A DNA stretch of 64,000 bases from Gottfriedia sp002574545 (GTDB lineage: Bacteria > Bacillota > Bacilli > Bacillales > Bacillaceae_G): NCBI GenBank assembly GCA_052180195.1, contig CP197469.1; one strand, 5' to 3'. Below the pieces are notes generated by a model that was not told where the DNA came from, made no database searches, and was given only the letters and a program-made list of their open reading frames with translations. Below are positions 26,532-34,110 of this stretch, piece after piece. Position numbers and translations under genes: made by a program. Every line of letters starts with the position of its first letter. The first letter of the stretch is position 1.

Positions 26532-26643
26532 TTTTTCACTCTCCCTTTTTCTTCCCGTCTCCCATAGTTAGTAAATGTACATGTTGTTCAAATATATTAT
26601 TTTTATTGAAGAAATATGATAGATTGCAGCTAAAAAATGAGAA

Positions 26644-26690
26644 ACGAAAAAAAGAGACATTCACAACATAATGGTTGAAAATGTCTCTTT
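26644..26690 (-). terminator. Terminator of catD-catE
   Basis: An 11-bp perfect stem (26651-26661 with 26680-26690) with an 18-base loop is followed by seven U on the minus strand, 24 bases after the catE stop. Confidence 0.85.
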
Positions 26691-26714
26691 GACTGTATTC
26701 TATTTTATTTTTCA

Positions 26715-27569
26715 TTAACTAACTACAAGCTGGATTGTAATGCCTGAAGGGTCCTTTGTAAGTGTGACGCCATTTTCTACATAAACAAAAGCTCCCATAT
26801 TCTTTAAACGATTTACTACGGCCGTTTTTTCTTCTTCACTTGGATATAAAAGCGTAAAATTCTTTAACCCTGCACTGTTCTTTGAAGGTGCAACTCCCCT
26901 GGCACTATGCCAAGTATTTAAACCGATGTGATGATGATAACGTCCTGTTGAAATAAATAATGCTTGGCTTCCATATTTCGTTACAACATCAAATCCAAGT
27001 CCATCACAATAAAACTTCTCTGAACTAGTTAAATCAGAAACTTGTAAATGGATATGCCCCATAATTGTTCCTTCTGGTAATCCATTAAAATCCTCATCCT
27101 CAGCAAGTGCCAAAAGCCCATCAACGTCTAAACGTTTACTGTCCATAACGACATACTCATTTTGCCATTGCCAATTCTCAGATGGACGATCTGCATAAAT
27201 TTCAATCCCATTCATATCTGGATCCGCTAAATAGATTGCTTCACTGACTAAATGATCCGAACCACCCTGAAGTGGGTTTCTAGTTTCAATCAAATGCTTA
27301 AGCACGATACCTAAATCTTTTCGAGTAGGAACTAATAACGCAAAATGATACAATCCTGTATTTTCCTCATTTTTAGGAGTAACTTTATCTGGCTGCTCTA
27401 ATTTTATTAAAACATTTACCCCATCTGCAGTTAAACTAGCATTTGTAGTGGAATGCTTCAAAACTTTTAAACCAATAACCTCTTGATAAAACGCTAATGA
27501 ACGCTCTAAATTTGCAACTTTTAATTCAACCGTTGGAGCATAAACTTTTGGCTTTTGATGAAAATTCAT
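26715..27569 (-). CDS. catE: Two-domain VOC dioxygenase, catechol-2,3-dioxygenase type (CatE)
   Basis: A 284-residue protein made of two vicinal-oxygen-chelate domains (about 8-130 and 165-284). In B. subtilis CatE belongs to the CatD-CatE quinone and catechol detoxification pair. Candidate metal ligands are the His in GHIHLQVSD and in HHHIGLNTW. The third ligand position near the C terminus reads ITIQL, with Gln where Glu is usual in extradiol enzymes. It overlaps catD by 4 bases. Confidence 0.87.
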   Translation of the reverse strand: MNFHQKPKVYAPTVELKVANLERSLAFYQEVIGLKVLKHSTTNASLTADGVNVLIKLEQPDKVTPKNEENTGLYHFALLVPTRKDLGIVLKHLIETRNPLQGGSDHLVSEAIYLADPDMNGIEIYADRPSENWQWQNEYVVMDSKRLDVDGLLALAEDEDFNGLPEGTIMGHIHLQVSDLTSSEKFYCDGLGFDVVTKYGSQALFISTGRYHHHIGLNTWHSARGVAPSKNSAGLKNFTLLYPSEEEKTAVVNRLKNMGAFVYVENGVTLTKDPSGITIQLVVS

Positions 27570-27925
27570 TTTAATCTACCACCTCTAGAAAATAATACAA
27601 TTAATGTTAACACTAACAGAATGAATGGAGCCATTGCAACACTCATGCCTTGCCCCGCTTGTAAGTGAGTAAATACAGCTCCTACCATAATAATGACTAA
27701 TCCGGCTGAAGCAAGCTTACCAATTAACAATTTCCAATAACCAACTAATAAACCAATTGCACCTAACACTTCAAATGAACCAATCGTATACATCATACCT
27801 TTTGAATAACCATAAACCTCTTTAAAATCATGTAACATCTGCGTATTTCCATTTAACTTTACAATTCCAGACATGAGAAATGCAATAATTAATATCCCTT
27901 GAATAATTCTAGTAAACCATTTCAT
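27566..27925 (-). CDS. catD: DoxX-family membrane protein (CatD-like)
   Basis: A 119-residue DoxX-family protein with four hydrophobic helices, MKWFTRIIQGILII at the start and the typical LMSGIVKLNG segment. In B. subtilis the equivalent gene precedes catE and is induced by quinones. Its stop overlaps the catE start. GGGAGAG lies 8 bases before the ATG, and palindromic motifs lie upstream. Confidence 0.87.
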   Translation of the reverse strand: MKWFTRIIQGILIIAFLMSGIVKLNGNTQMLHDFKEVYGYSKGMMYTIGSFEVLGAIGLLVGYWKLLIGKLASAGLVIIMVGAVFTHLQAGQGMSVAMAPFILLVLTLIVLFSRGGRLK

Positions 27926-27956
27926 TTAAAAATCTCTCCCTTTTTTACTGAACTTA

Positions 27957-28117
27957 TACTAAGTACAGTTTATTTTAAAATATTTTACTACTACTTACTG
28001 TTCTTATTTCAGAAACAGTAATACTTAAAAAAATAGTGTGGTTACTAAAGGTGGTTACTTTTTGTAAGTGCATTTGATTTAAGTACAGTATATGCGATAA
28101 CTGTTCTTATTTCAAGT
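27957..28117. promoter_or_regulatory. Repeated palindromic motifs upstream of catD
   Basis: The half-sites AAGTACAGT (about 27960 and 28082) and ACTGTTCTTATTTCA (about 27994 and 28099) occur twice each. Around 28082-28110 they form AAG-n-ACAGT-N10-ACTGT-n-CTT. A third pairing, ACTGTTCT with AGAAACAGT, lies at about 27994-28016. The first copy overlaps the likely catD promoter. These look like repressor-binding sites, and the regulator is not known. Confidence 0.6.
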
Positions 28118-28270
28118 GCATTTTTTTGATTTTATATTTTCTATGTACTCAATGCTTAAATTTAGAAACTCGTATGGGAATTAAAAAAATGATTATTTTG
28201 TCCAATGCCATAAGACCTAGAGGAATAAATAACCTCGTCCTCTTATTTTTATTTGTAAATCTACTATCCC

Positions 28271-28313
28271 AACAAAATAAAAATATCGTACATCCAAAAA
28301 TGTACGATATTTT
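28271..28313 (-). terminator. Terminator of the Rrf2 regulator gene
   Basis: A 14-bp perfect stem (28280-28293 with 28300-28313) reaches the stop codon and is followed by a U-rich tract on the minus strand. Confidence 0.8.
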
Positions 28314-28762
28314 CAAAGTGATTCGATCGTTTTATGACTGGCACGTCTTACAAAATCCGCCAAAGTATAGTTACATAAAAAGCCAAGTAAGTGCTCTTCT
28401 GCTTCGATTGCAAAGTCTGAAAATACATTGTTCATTACACGTCCACTAGTACAGTCAGATGTGGATTCAATTAGTGCGGTTGATAGAGGTTCTGTCATTT
28501 GTAGGGCAATGTAGACTTGTTTTAAGGTAATTTCCTCGGGTGACTTAGCTAATAAATAACCGCCATCTCGTCCCTCTCTTGCTTCTACAATTTTTTCTTT
28601 TACGAGGGGAGCCATGATTCTTCTCATAAATGAAACACCTGATCTAATATGTTTTGCGATTGCTTTACTTGGTGTAACCCCTTCTGTTGTTGCTAGTAAA
28701 ACTAATGCCTGAATAGCAAATCCGAACCACTTAGGAGTAACGGAGTTTTTGCAACTTGACAT
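28313..28762 (-). CDS. Rrf2-family transcriptional regulator
   Basis: A 149-residue Rrf2 protein with an N-terminal winged helix. The wing reads EAREGRDGGYLLAKSPEEITL, the family signature. Three cysteines are present (C4, one in SDCTSG, one in FLCNYT), but they do not form the usual IscR/NsrR cluster set. This suggests thiol sensing or no cofactor. It lies upstream of catD-catE in the same direction. An inverted repeat TATCAC-N6-GTGATA (28767-28784) covers its ribosome site. Confidence 0.88.
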   Translation of the reverse strand: MSSCKNSVTPKWFGFAIQALVLLATTEGVTPSKAIAKHIRSGVSFMRRIMAPLVKEKIVEAREGRDGGYLLAKSPEEITLKQVYIALQMTEPLSTALIESTSDCTSGRVMNNVFSDFAIEAEEHLLGFLCNYTLADFVRRASHKTIESL

Positions 28763-28766
28763 AATT

Positions 28767-28784
28767 TATCACCATCCAGTGATA
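28767..28784 (-). promoter_or_regulatory. Inverted repeat over the Rrf2 ribosome-binding site
   Basis: TATCAC and GTGATA separated by six bases overlap the GGATGGTGAT ribosome site of the Rrf2 gene. It could be an autoregulatory operator or an RNA hairpin limiting translation. Confidence 0.45.
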
Positions 28785-28882
28785 TTATTATCCCCCGTTT
28801 TTGTATCCCTTGCAAGTATATAGTAGTTTTAAAAATAAGTAGGTCACGTTTTCTAATAGGGAGAAACATTTTTTACAACATT

Positions 28883-28916
28883 AAAAAAGGATGGAAAATT
28901 AGCTTTTCCATCCTTA
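28883..28916 (-). terminator. Terminator of the SASP gene
   Basis: A 12-bp perfect stem (28887-28898 with 28904-28915) and a 5-base loop, starting 9 bases after the stop, with U residues following on the minus strand. Confidence 0.85.
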
Positions 28917-28924
28917 GTTTTTAT

Positions 28925-29128
28925 TTAACGAGCATATCCGCCTAGGCTTTGTTCTGCCATTTGAACTAGACGCTTCGTAATTTCTCCACCAACTGAACCG
29001 TTAGCGCGTGAAGTTGTGTCTGGTCCTAAGTGCACTCCAAATTCAGAAGCTATTTCGAACTTCATTTGCTCAATTGCTGAACTTGCATTTGGTGAAGCAT
29101 ATTGATTTGAAGATCTTCTGTTTGCCAT
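28925..29128 (-). CDS. Alpha/beta-type small acid-soluble spore protein
   Basis: A 67-residue SASP that coats spore DNA and is degraded at germination by the GPR protease. The cleavage motif EIASEFGV, then LGPDTTSRANGSVGGEITKR, matches the family closely. An AGGAG site precedes the ATG by 8 bases, and a SigG-type promoter lies 55 bases upstream. Which of the several paralogues it equals cannot be told. Confidence 0.95.
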   Translation of the reverse strand: MANRRSSNQYASPNASSAIEQMKFEIASEFGVHLGPDTTSRANGSVGGEITKRLVQMAEQSLGGYAR

Positions 29129-29182
29129 GTTGTCGACTCCTTTGTCTTTTGGATGCTCTGATGTTGTTTATCAGATTAAAGA

Positions 29183-29211
29183 TAGTATGTTTCTGAAAAA
29201 TTATTCTATAC
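29183..29211 (-). promoter_or_regulatory. SigG-type promoter of the SASP gene
   Basis: On the minus strand GTATA (29207-29211) is followed by 17 bases and CATACTA (29183-29189). The SigG consensus is GHATR, 17-18 bp, CATAMTA; both elements match fully. The predicted leader is about 48 bases. Confidence 0.8.
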
Positions 29212-29426
29212 ATTTATTTACAAATTTTTTTCTTTTTACCAAAAGTACTTCTTGTTTCCATATAACGATTTCTTTGTATAATTATTTCCAAGTTCAAAAA
29301 CTTGTATTATGTCTTTAGATTTTCTATAATCTTACCATACTGTATTTAATTAAAACACAGTTTATTTAATGAAATCGTCTCGTTTTTTCCATATATTGAG
29401 AAATGGATTTTTAGGAGGAAAATTTT

Positions 29427-30464
29427 ATGATGAATAATCGTTTCCAAGATAAAGTTGCTAAGAATTTAAGTGATATACCTTTATCTGTATTAGACTTAGC
29501 ACCAGTTGTTGAAGGAAGTACTCCTGCTGATGCGTTTAAAAATAGCCTTGATTTAGCACAGCATGCTGAAAAATGGGGATATCACCGTTACTGGTTTGCA
29601 GAACATCATAATATGCCAGCAGTTGCAAGTTCAGCTACTTCAGTTGTAATTGGACATATTGCGAGTGGAACATCAACGATTAGAGTTGGTTCTGGTGGAA
29701 TCATGTTACCAAATCACGCTCCTTTAGTCATAGCAGAACAATTTGGAACATTAGAATCATTACATCCAGGTCGTATTGACCTCGGATTAGGTCGTGCTCC
29801 TGGTAGTGATATGTCAACAACTAGAGCGTTACGTAGAGATTTACGCAGCCATGAAGACTTCCCTGCTCAATTAGAAGAATTACGTAATTACTTTAATCCG
29901 CCAGGTGGTATTGGCAATTCAACGGTTCAAGCGGTGCCTGGTGAAGGTTTAGATATCCCAATTTGGTTACTAGGATCTAGTGGCTTTAGTGCTCAGTTAG
30001 CTGCCGAACTAGGTTTACCATTTGCTTTTGCAGCGCACTTCGCACCAGACTATACAGTCCAAGCAATGCAGTTGTACCACAATCATTTTATACCATCTAA
30101 AATTTTAGATGAACCATATGCAATGATTGGTTTAAATGTTGTCGTTGCTGACACAGACAAAGAAGCAAAAAGACTTTTTACAACACAGCAACAATCATTT
30201 TTAAACTTAGTTCGAGGTGGTAAACCAGCTCTTTTAAAACCACCAGTTGACGATATGGATGAAATTTGGAGTCCATTTGAAAAAGAAACACTTGAAAATC
30301 AAATGAAACTTTCTGCTATTGGTACAATCGAAACCGTTACTGAAAAACTACAAACCGTTTTAAATATAACAAAAGCTGATGAGATTATGGTAAATGGCTC
30401 AGTTTTTGATCATGCGGCGCGTCTATATTCATATGAATTATTAAGTAAAGTATCAAATAAATAA
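29427..30464 (+). CDS. LLM-class (luciferase-like) flavin-dependent monooxygenase
   Basis: A 345-residue bacterial-luciferase-family oxidoreductase using reduced FMN or F420-type flavin. The features are SVLDLAPVVEG near the N terminus, YWFAEHHNMPAVASSAT, RIRVGSGGIMLPNHAPLVIAEQFGTL (read as IRVGSGGIMLPNHAPL) and GRIDLGLGRAPG. These match the YceB/YhbW-like branch. AGGAGGAAAATTTT precedes the ATG. It is monocistronic with its own terminator. The substrate is unknown. Confidence 0.9.
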   Translation: MMNNRFQDKVAKNLSDIPLSVLDLAPVVEGSTPADAFKNSLDLAQHAEKWGYHRYWFAEHHNMPAVASSATSVVIGHIASGTSTIRVGSGGIMLPNHAPLVIAEQFGTLESLHPGRIDLGLGRAPGSDMSTTRALRRDLRSHEDFPAQLEELRNYFNPPGGIGNSTVQAVPGEGLDIPIWLLGSSGFSAQLAAELGLPFAFAAHFAPDYTVQAMQLYHNHFIPSKILDEPYAMIGLNVVVADTDKEAKRLFTTQQQSFLNLVRGGKPALLKPPVDDMDEIWSPFEKETLENQMKLSAIGTIETVTEKLQTVLNITKADEIMVNGSVFDHAARLYSYELLSKVSNK

Positions 30465-30469
30465 CGAAT

Positions 30470-30498
30470 AAGGAGAGTACAAGATGCTCTCCTTTTTT
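30470..30498 (+). terminator. Terminator of the LLM monooxygenase gene
   Basis: An 8-bp stem (30470-30477 with 30487-30494) is followed by a run of T. Confidence 0.85.
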
Positions 30499-30516
30499 TG
30501 TTTAGAATAATTAAGC

Positions 30517-30972
30517 TTACTCCTTTAAAGCTTCCTGTTCGACTCTTTGTAAAAATTCATGTACTGCTTTTAAATTATTCCCCTTTGGATTAGCTAGTTT
30601 TAACATTGCCCGTCCGATAAAATTCACCCCCGCATTCGTGCCTTCATAAATAAATTTTGTATGTGAATCATCGATTTTTTCTAATGTAAATGTTAAATTT
30701 GTTTCAAAAGCATTAGCTAAAACAAAATGAATTTGCTTTTTTTTATATGATTCAGTATCCTCGTATGCTAATGTTTCAACAATATAAGATTCTACACGTT
30801 TCCCTTCTCTATAACTTTGCTGATGCTTTGCACCTACTTCATTTTCGTTTTTATCAATTAAATTATGCTCCTCAACTTTTGGCATTATTTTCTTAATATT
30901 TTTATCTAAAAATAGACTCCATACTTTTTCGATATTTGCATTAATAACAATGTCTTCTTTCCATTTAATCAT
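30517..30972 (-). CDS. SRPBCC (START-like) family protein
   Basis: A 151-residue protein with the polyketide-cyclase/START-like pattern. The pattern is an N-terminal strand MIKWKEDIVINANIEKVW, a central beta region, and a long C-terminal helix ending EFLQRVEQEALKE. The family forms a hydrophobic ligand pocket. The ligand is unknown. It lies convergent to the LLM gene. Confidence 0.8.
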   Translation of the reverse strand: MIKWKEDIVINANIEKVWSLFLDKNIKKIMPKVEEHNLIDKNENEVGAKHQQSYREGKRVESYIVETLAYEDTESYKKKQIHFVLANAFETNLTFTLEKIDDSHTKFIYEGTNAGVNFIGRAMLKLANPKGNNLKAVHEFLQRVEQEALKE

Positions 30973-31058
30973 TATTTATATTCTTCCTTCCTGAAGCAAT
31001 AAGTTTAATTGTAAATTCTTATACAATTTCTATTATACAGAATTATGTTTTCGTATCA

Positions 31059-31091
31059 TAAAAAAAGCCCTCTCAATTAATGAGAAGACTC
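31059..31091 (-). terminator. Terminator of the DUF4395 gene
   Basis: A 10-bp stem with two G-U pairs (31066-31075 with 31081-31090) and six U on the minus strand follow the stop at 31107. Confidence 0.8.
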
Positions 31092-31106
31092 AGATTTGAA
31101 AATAAT

Positions 31107-31535
31107 TTACCTTAAACTTTTTCGGTATTTATATTGATTCCATTGAAAATGAATATAGCATCCAATGCAAAATCCATTGATTGCGATAAACGATGCTAAT
31201 GCGACCATAATTGAAAACACATAAAATAATACATTCCAACCAAGTAATGCTCCAATAAAAGCAAGAGATAAACATGTTACTGCAATTGTTTGATTAAAAT
31301 TTTGTTGGCCTTTATCCTCTTGTGGATAGCTAGATGGTTTCTTTTTTAAAAAACGTTTAGCAAATGTAATGATTGGATGGAAATCAAAAAGCAATCCACT
31401 AAGACCACTAATTAAAGGTATAAGTAATAGCCAGTACTGACCAGTAATCCAAGTTAATATAACAGAAATAAAGATCGTCCATTGATTTGTACGAACTAAA
31501 GGTAATGGAATTGTATTTATTTTTGAATTAGACAT
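31107..31535 (-). CDS. DUF4395 membrane protein
   Basis: A 142-residue membrane protein with about four helices, the N-terminal motif INTIPLPLVRTNQWTI and the C-terminal cysteine pair NGFCIGCYIHF typical of DUF4395. ATG at 31535 is chosen over an upstream TTG because GAAAGGTTGG is then about 8 bases away. Members are often near thioredoxin-like proteins; none is adjacent here. The function is unknown. Confidence 0.82.
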   Translation of the reverse strand: MSNSKINTIPLPLVRTNQWTIFISVILTWITGQYWLLLIPLISGLSGLLFDFHPIITFAKRFLKKKPSSYPQEDKGQQNFNQTIAVTCLSLAFIGALLGWNVLFYVFSIMVALASFIAINGFCIGCYIHFQWNQYKYRKSLR

Positions 31536-31640
31536 ACCAAAAACCAACCTTTCATATCGGAATAATTAAGTATAATCATAATATGATTTCAAATACAATA
31601 CAATCCATAAAATCTGAAAAAAGTATTATTTATTTTAAAA

Positions 31641-31667
31641 ACAAAAAAACGATCAAAATGACCGTTT
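31641..31667 (-). terminator. Terminator downstream of the 52-bp repeat array (minus strand)
   Basis: A 7-bp stem (31648-31654 with 31660-31666) and a 5-base loop are followed by a run of U on the minus strand. No gene precedes it on that strand except the tandem array, because cdaS has its own terminator at 32413-32447. Confidence 0.65.
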
Positions 31668-31722
31668 GGCAAGTAAAGATAAAACTTTTACTATATTTAA
31701 AATGGAACCCCTTGATTCAGTA

Positions 31723-32390
31723 CTTTGGATTAAACTTGGATTGTACTTCCTCATAACGGGTTCATGCGGTAGGTCTTTGGCTTAAACTTGATTTGTACTT
31801 CCTCATAACAGGTTCATGCGGTAGGTCTTTGGATTAAACTTGATTTGTACTTCCTCATAACAGGTTCATGCGGTAGGTCTTTGGCTTAAACTTGATTTGT
31901 ACTTCCTCATAATGGGTCCATGCAGTAGTACTTTGGATTAAACTTGATTTGTACTTCCCCATAACGGGTTCATGCGGTAGGTCTTTGGCTTAAACTTGAT
32001 TTGTACTTCCTCATAACAGGTTCATGCGGTAGGTCTTTGGCTTAAACTTGATTTCTACTTCCTCATAGGGGTTCATGCAGAAGTTCTTTGGCTAATACTT
32101 GATTTCTACTTCCTCATAACTGGTTCATGCGGTAGGTCTTTGGCTTAAACTTGATTTCTACTTCCTCATAGGGGTTCATGCAGAAGTTCTTTGGCTAATA
32201 CTTGATTTCTACTTCCCCATAACGGGTTCATGCGGTAGGTCTTTGGCTTAAACTTGATTTGTACTTCCTCATAATGGGTCCATGCAGTAGTACTTTGGAT
32301 TAAACTTGATTTGTACTTCCCCATAACGGGTTCATGCGGTAGTTATTTGGCTTAATCTTGATATGTTCTTCCTCATAACAGGTTCATAAA
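31723..32390. repeat. Tandem array of 13 imperfect 52-bp units
   Basis: Units start with CTTTGG at 31723, 31775, 31827, 31879, 31931, 31983, 32035, 32086, 32138, 32189, 32241, 32293 and (as ATTTGG) 32345. The period is 52, with two units of 51. A typical unit contains CTTAAACTTGATTTG, TACTTCCTCATAACAGG and TTCATGCGGTAGGT. Three subtypes alternate, and a two-unit block is repeated at 31879 and 32241, showing block duplication. The period is not a multiple of three, and every frame has stops in each unit, so the array is non-coding. Confidence 0.95.
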
Positions 32391-32412
32391 GAAATTCAAA
32401 AGCAAGAATATG

Positions 32413-32447
32413 AAAAAAACTTACTCATAATAAGTTTATAAGTAAGT
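32413..32447 (-). terminator. Terminator of cdaS
   Basis: A 10-bp stem with one G-U pair (32419-32428 with 32438-32447) is followed by seven U on the minus strand, about 100 bases after the cdaS stop and just before the repeat array. Confidence 0.75.
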
Positions 32448-32546
32448 AAATTAGCAAATAGATGAAAACCACACACTAAAAAACACACTCTTTAATGGAA
32501 CTAAAACTACAGCCTCAGCTTTACTTAACAATAATCCATTTCAGTT

Positions 32547-33173
32547 TCAATTAATTGGTGCTCCATATTGAACAGGATATAAGCTCCCTTTATAAGCGAA
32601 AGATATATTTCCTGTTTCTTCAGATACAACTAGAGCAAGTGCATCGCTTTGTTCGGAAATTCCAACTGCTGCTCGGTGCCTTGTTCCAAGTTTTCTATTA
32701 TCGTATGTAATTTTTGAAAGTGGAAGTACATTACCTGCTGAGATGATCATGTTATTTTCAACTAGGACTGCTCCGTCATGTAGAGGGCTACCTGGATAAA
32801 AAATTGATTCTAGCAGTGCTGGAGATAGTTTTGCACCTACATGGATCCCAGAGCTCATCAATTCTTCTAGTGTGTCGTTTCTTTTTACAACAATTAATCC
32901 GCCGTGTTTACGTTTGGATAAGTGTTGAACTGTGATTGTCAATTCATCAAAGATATCAGTATACGGAGAAAGATATGAATTTAAATAAAATGAGGCTGCA
33001 TCCATTTGTAAATTATTAAAGACGCGATGTATATTTTCAAATTCAGTTAATATGCCACAACCTTTATTTTCAATTCTTCCTATTATGCCTTCGATTTTTA
33101 GATTAAGTTGAGTTAGTGTTTTTGTTATATTTTTGATTAAAGTGGGATTTAATTGAGACTCGAATTCATCCAT
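32547..33173 (-). CDS. cdaS: Diadenylate cyclase CdaS (spore-type c-di-AMP synthase)
   Basis: This enzyme condenses two ATP into c-di-AMP. The 208 residues have two N-terminal helices (about 1-60), the autoinhibitory segment of CdaS. They also have a DAC domain with DGA at 133-135 and GTRHR at 163-167. There are no membrane helices (unlike CdaA) and no DNA-binding domain (unlike DisA). In B. subtilis CdaS acts in spores. The c-di-AMP phosphodiesterase gene pgpH is in the same window. Confidence 0.93.
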   Translation of the reverse strand: MDEFESQLNPTLIKNITKTLTQLNLKIEGIIGRIENKGCGILTEFENIHRVFNNLQMDAASFYLNSYLSPYTDIFDELTITVQHLSKRKHGGLIVVKRNDTLEELMSSGIHVGAKLSPALLESIFYPGSPLHDGAVLVENNMIISAGNVLPLSKITYDNRKLGTRHRAAVGISEQSDALALVVSEETGNISFAYKGSLYPVQYGAPIN

Positions 33174-33305
33174 TTCAATTTTTCATCTCGCTTTCGAACC
33201 GAATTACCTCCACTTAAGTTTCCCAAAGTTGGCTATGTTATACCGGTCAATACCATACTTGGTTTTTTACTATAACATTTGATTACACATAATGAACTAT
33301 GTTGA

Positions 33306-33692
33306 TTATCTTGCTGCCCATGCTTCAACTTCTATTTTGATGTCTGGATTTGCTAAAGCTGATACATAAGCATAAGTTGTTGCTGGTGGGTTACCAGAAT
33401 GAAATTGGCTCCAACAGTCTAGAAAGAATTGACGATCGATTTTCTCCGTTAGCCAAAAGTTTAATTTAAAAAGATTATTAAGATCGACTTTCTCACTTTC
33501 AAGGATGCTTTTAATGTTCTCAAGTGCATTGACAAATTGACTTTCGATATCATTTGGAAATACTCCGTTTTTGTCGTTTCCTACTTGCCCTGATAAAACA
33601 ACTAGCTCTGCATGTCTTGGGACAATTGTGACATGACTATATTGGCCAACTGGTGCTGCAACAGATTCGGGGTTCACTTTTTTAATTTTCAT
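33306..33692 (-). CDS. RidA-family protein (YjgF/YER057c/UK114)
   Basis: A 128-residue RidA-fold protein. ATG at 33692 is used because AGGAGG lies 7 bases upstream. The family motif GQVGND and the C-terminal IKIEVEAWA are present. The segment that in archetypal RidA carries the catalytic Arg (PARST) reads PPATTYAYV here, with no Arg. It therefore probably belongs to a non-deaminase Rid subgroup and cannot be assumed to hydrolyse 2-aminoacrylate. Confidence 0.85.
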   Translation of the reverse strand: MKIKKVNPESVAAPVGQYSHVTIVPRHAELVVLSGQVGNDKNGVFPNDIESQFVNALENIKSILESEKVDLNNLFKLNFWLTEKIDRQFFLDCWSQFHSGNPPATTYAYVSALANPDIKIEVEAWAAR

Positions 33693-33713
33693 TTTAATTT
33701 CCTCCTTTTTTCT

Positions 33714-33747
33714 TTCAAAAAACCTCAAATGTTTTAAACATTTGAGG
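33714..33747 (-). terminator. Terminator ahead of the RidA-like gene
   Basis: A near-perfect palindrome at 33722-33747 (10-bp or longer stem) is followed by six U on the minus strand. It closes the small gene ending at 33771 and ends just before the RidA ribosome site. Confidence 0.8.
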
Positions 33748-33770
33748 TAGTCATTTTATATGTATATAGT

Positions 33771-34055
33771 TTATCTTAATAATTCTATTACTTTAGCTAA
33801 GCCCGTAGGGGTTATTGAAATATTAAATAATGAAGCAATTTCTTTTTGATCTATATCACTCTTAATCCAAGTTAAACCGTTTATAAATCCTTGTATTTCT
33901 AATTCAATTAATGCAGGTTCGACATCATCAATTTCTACTCCTACTTCATTATGAAGCCCTTTTTCAAAATTTGGCTCTTTTTCTTGAAGTTCTTTAAAAA
34001 TAGCTAATAGCATTAATCCTGCATCTGAAATCTTACTTGCCAGAAAAAACACCAC
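33771..34055 (-). CDS. Small winged-helix-like protein (YjcQ-like), start uncertain
   Basis: An open frame of up to 94 residues whose body (LMLLAIFKEL..., ending in ISITPTGLAKVIELLR) has the helix and wing pattern of YjcQ-type small proteins. The upstream end lies inside the terminator of the preceding nagZ gene, so its AAGGTGG may be terminator stem rather than ribosome site. An internal ATG at 34013 (AGGA 3 bases upstream) is an alternative giving 80 residues. Function unknown; family assignment tentative. Confidence 0.55.
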   Translation of the reverse strand: MVFFLASKISDAGLMLLAIFKELQEKEPNFEKGLHNEVGVEIDDVEPALIELEIQGFINGLTWIKSDIDQKEIASLFNISITPTGLAKVIELLR

Positions 34056-34092
34056 CTTTCAGACTATTTATTCGACAAAAGGTGGTATTTTC
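34042..34092 (-). terminator. Terminator of the nagZ-like gene
   Basis: Arms ACCACCTTT (34051-34059 on the plus strand) and AAAGGTGGT (34078-34086) with an 18-base loop are followed by six U on the minus strand. The plus strand also ends in a T-rich tract. Confidence 0.7.
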
Positions 34093-34110
34093 CTTTTTTT
34101 GTTAATTTTT

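Noticed and set aside
31723..32390. CRISPR array
   Set aside because: The 52-bp period is made of nearly identical whole units with no unique spacers, and no cas genes are near.
33174..33260. SigG promoter in front of cdaS
   Set aside because: A GTATG element is followed by only 16 bases and a poor CATAGCC; spacing and -10 match are too weak to report.
33771..34055. Prophage remnant, because of the YjcQ-like gene
   Set aside because: No other phage-type gene, integrase or attachment repeat is nearby, and the similarity is weak.
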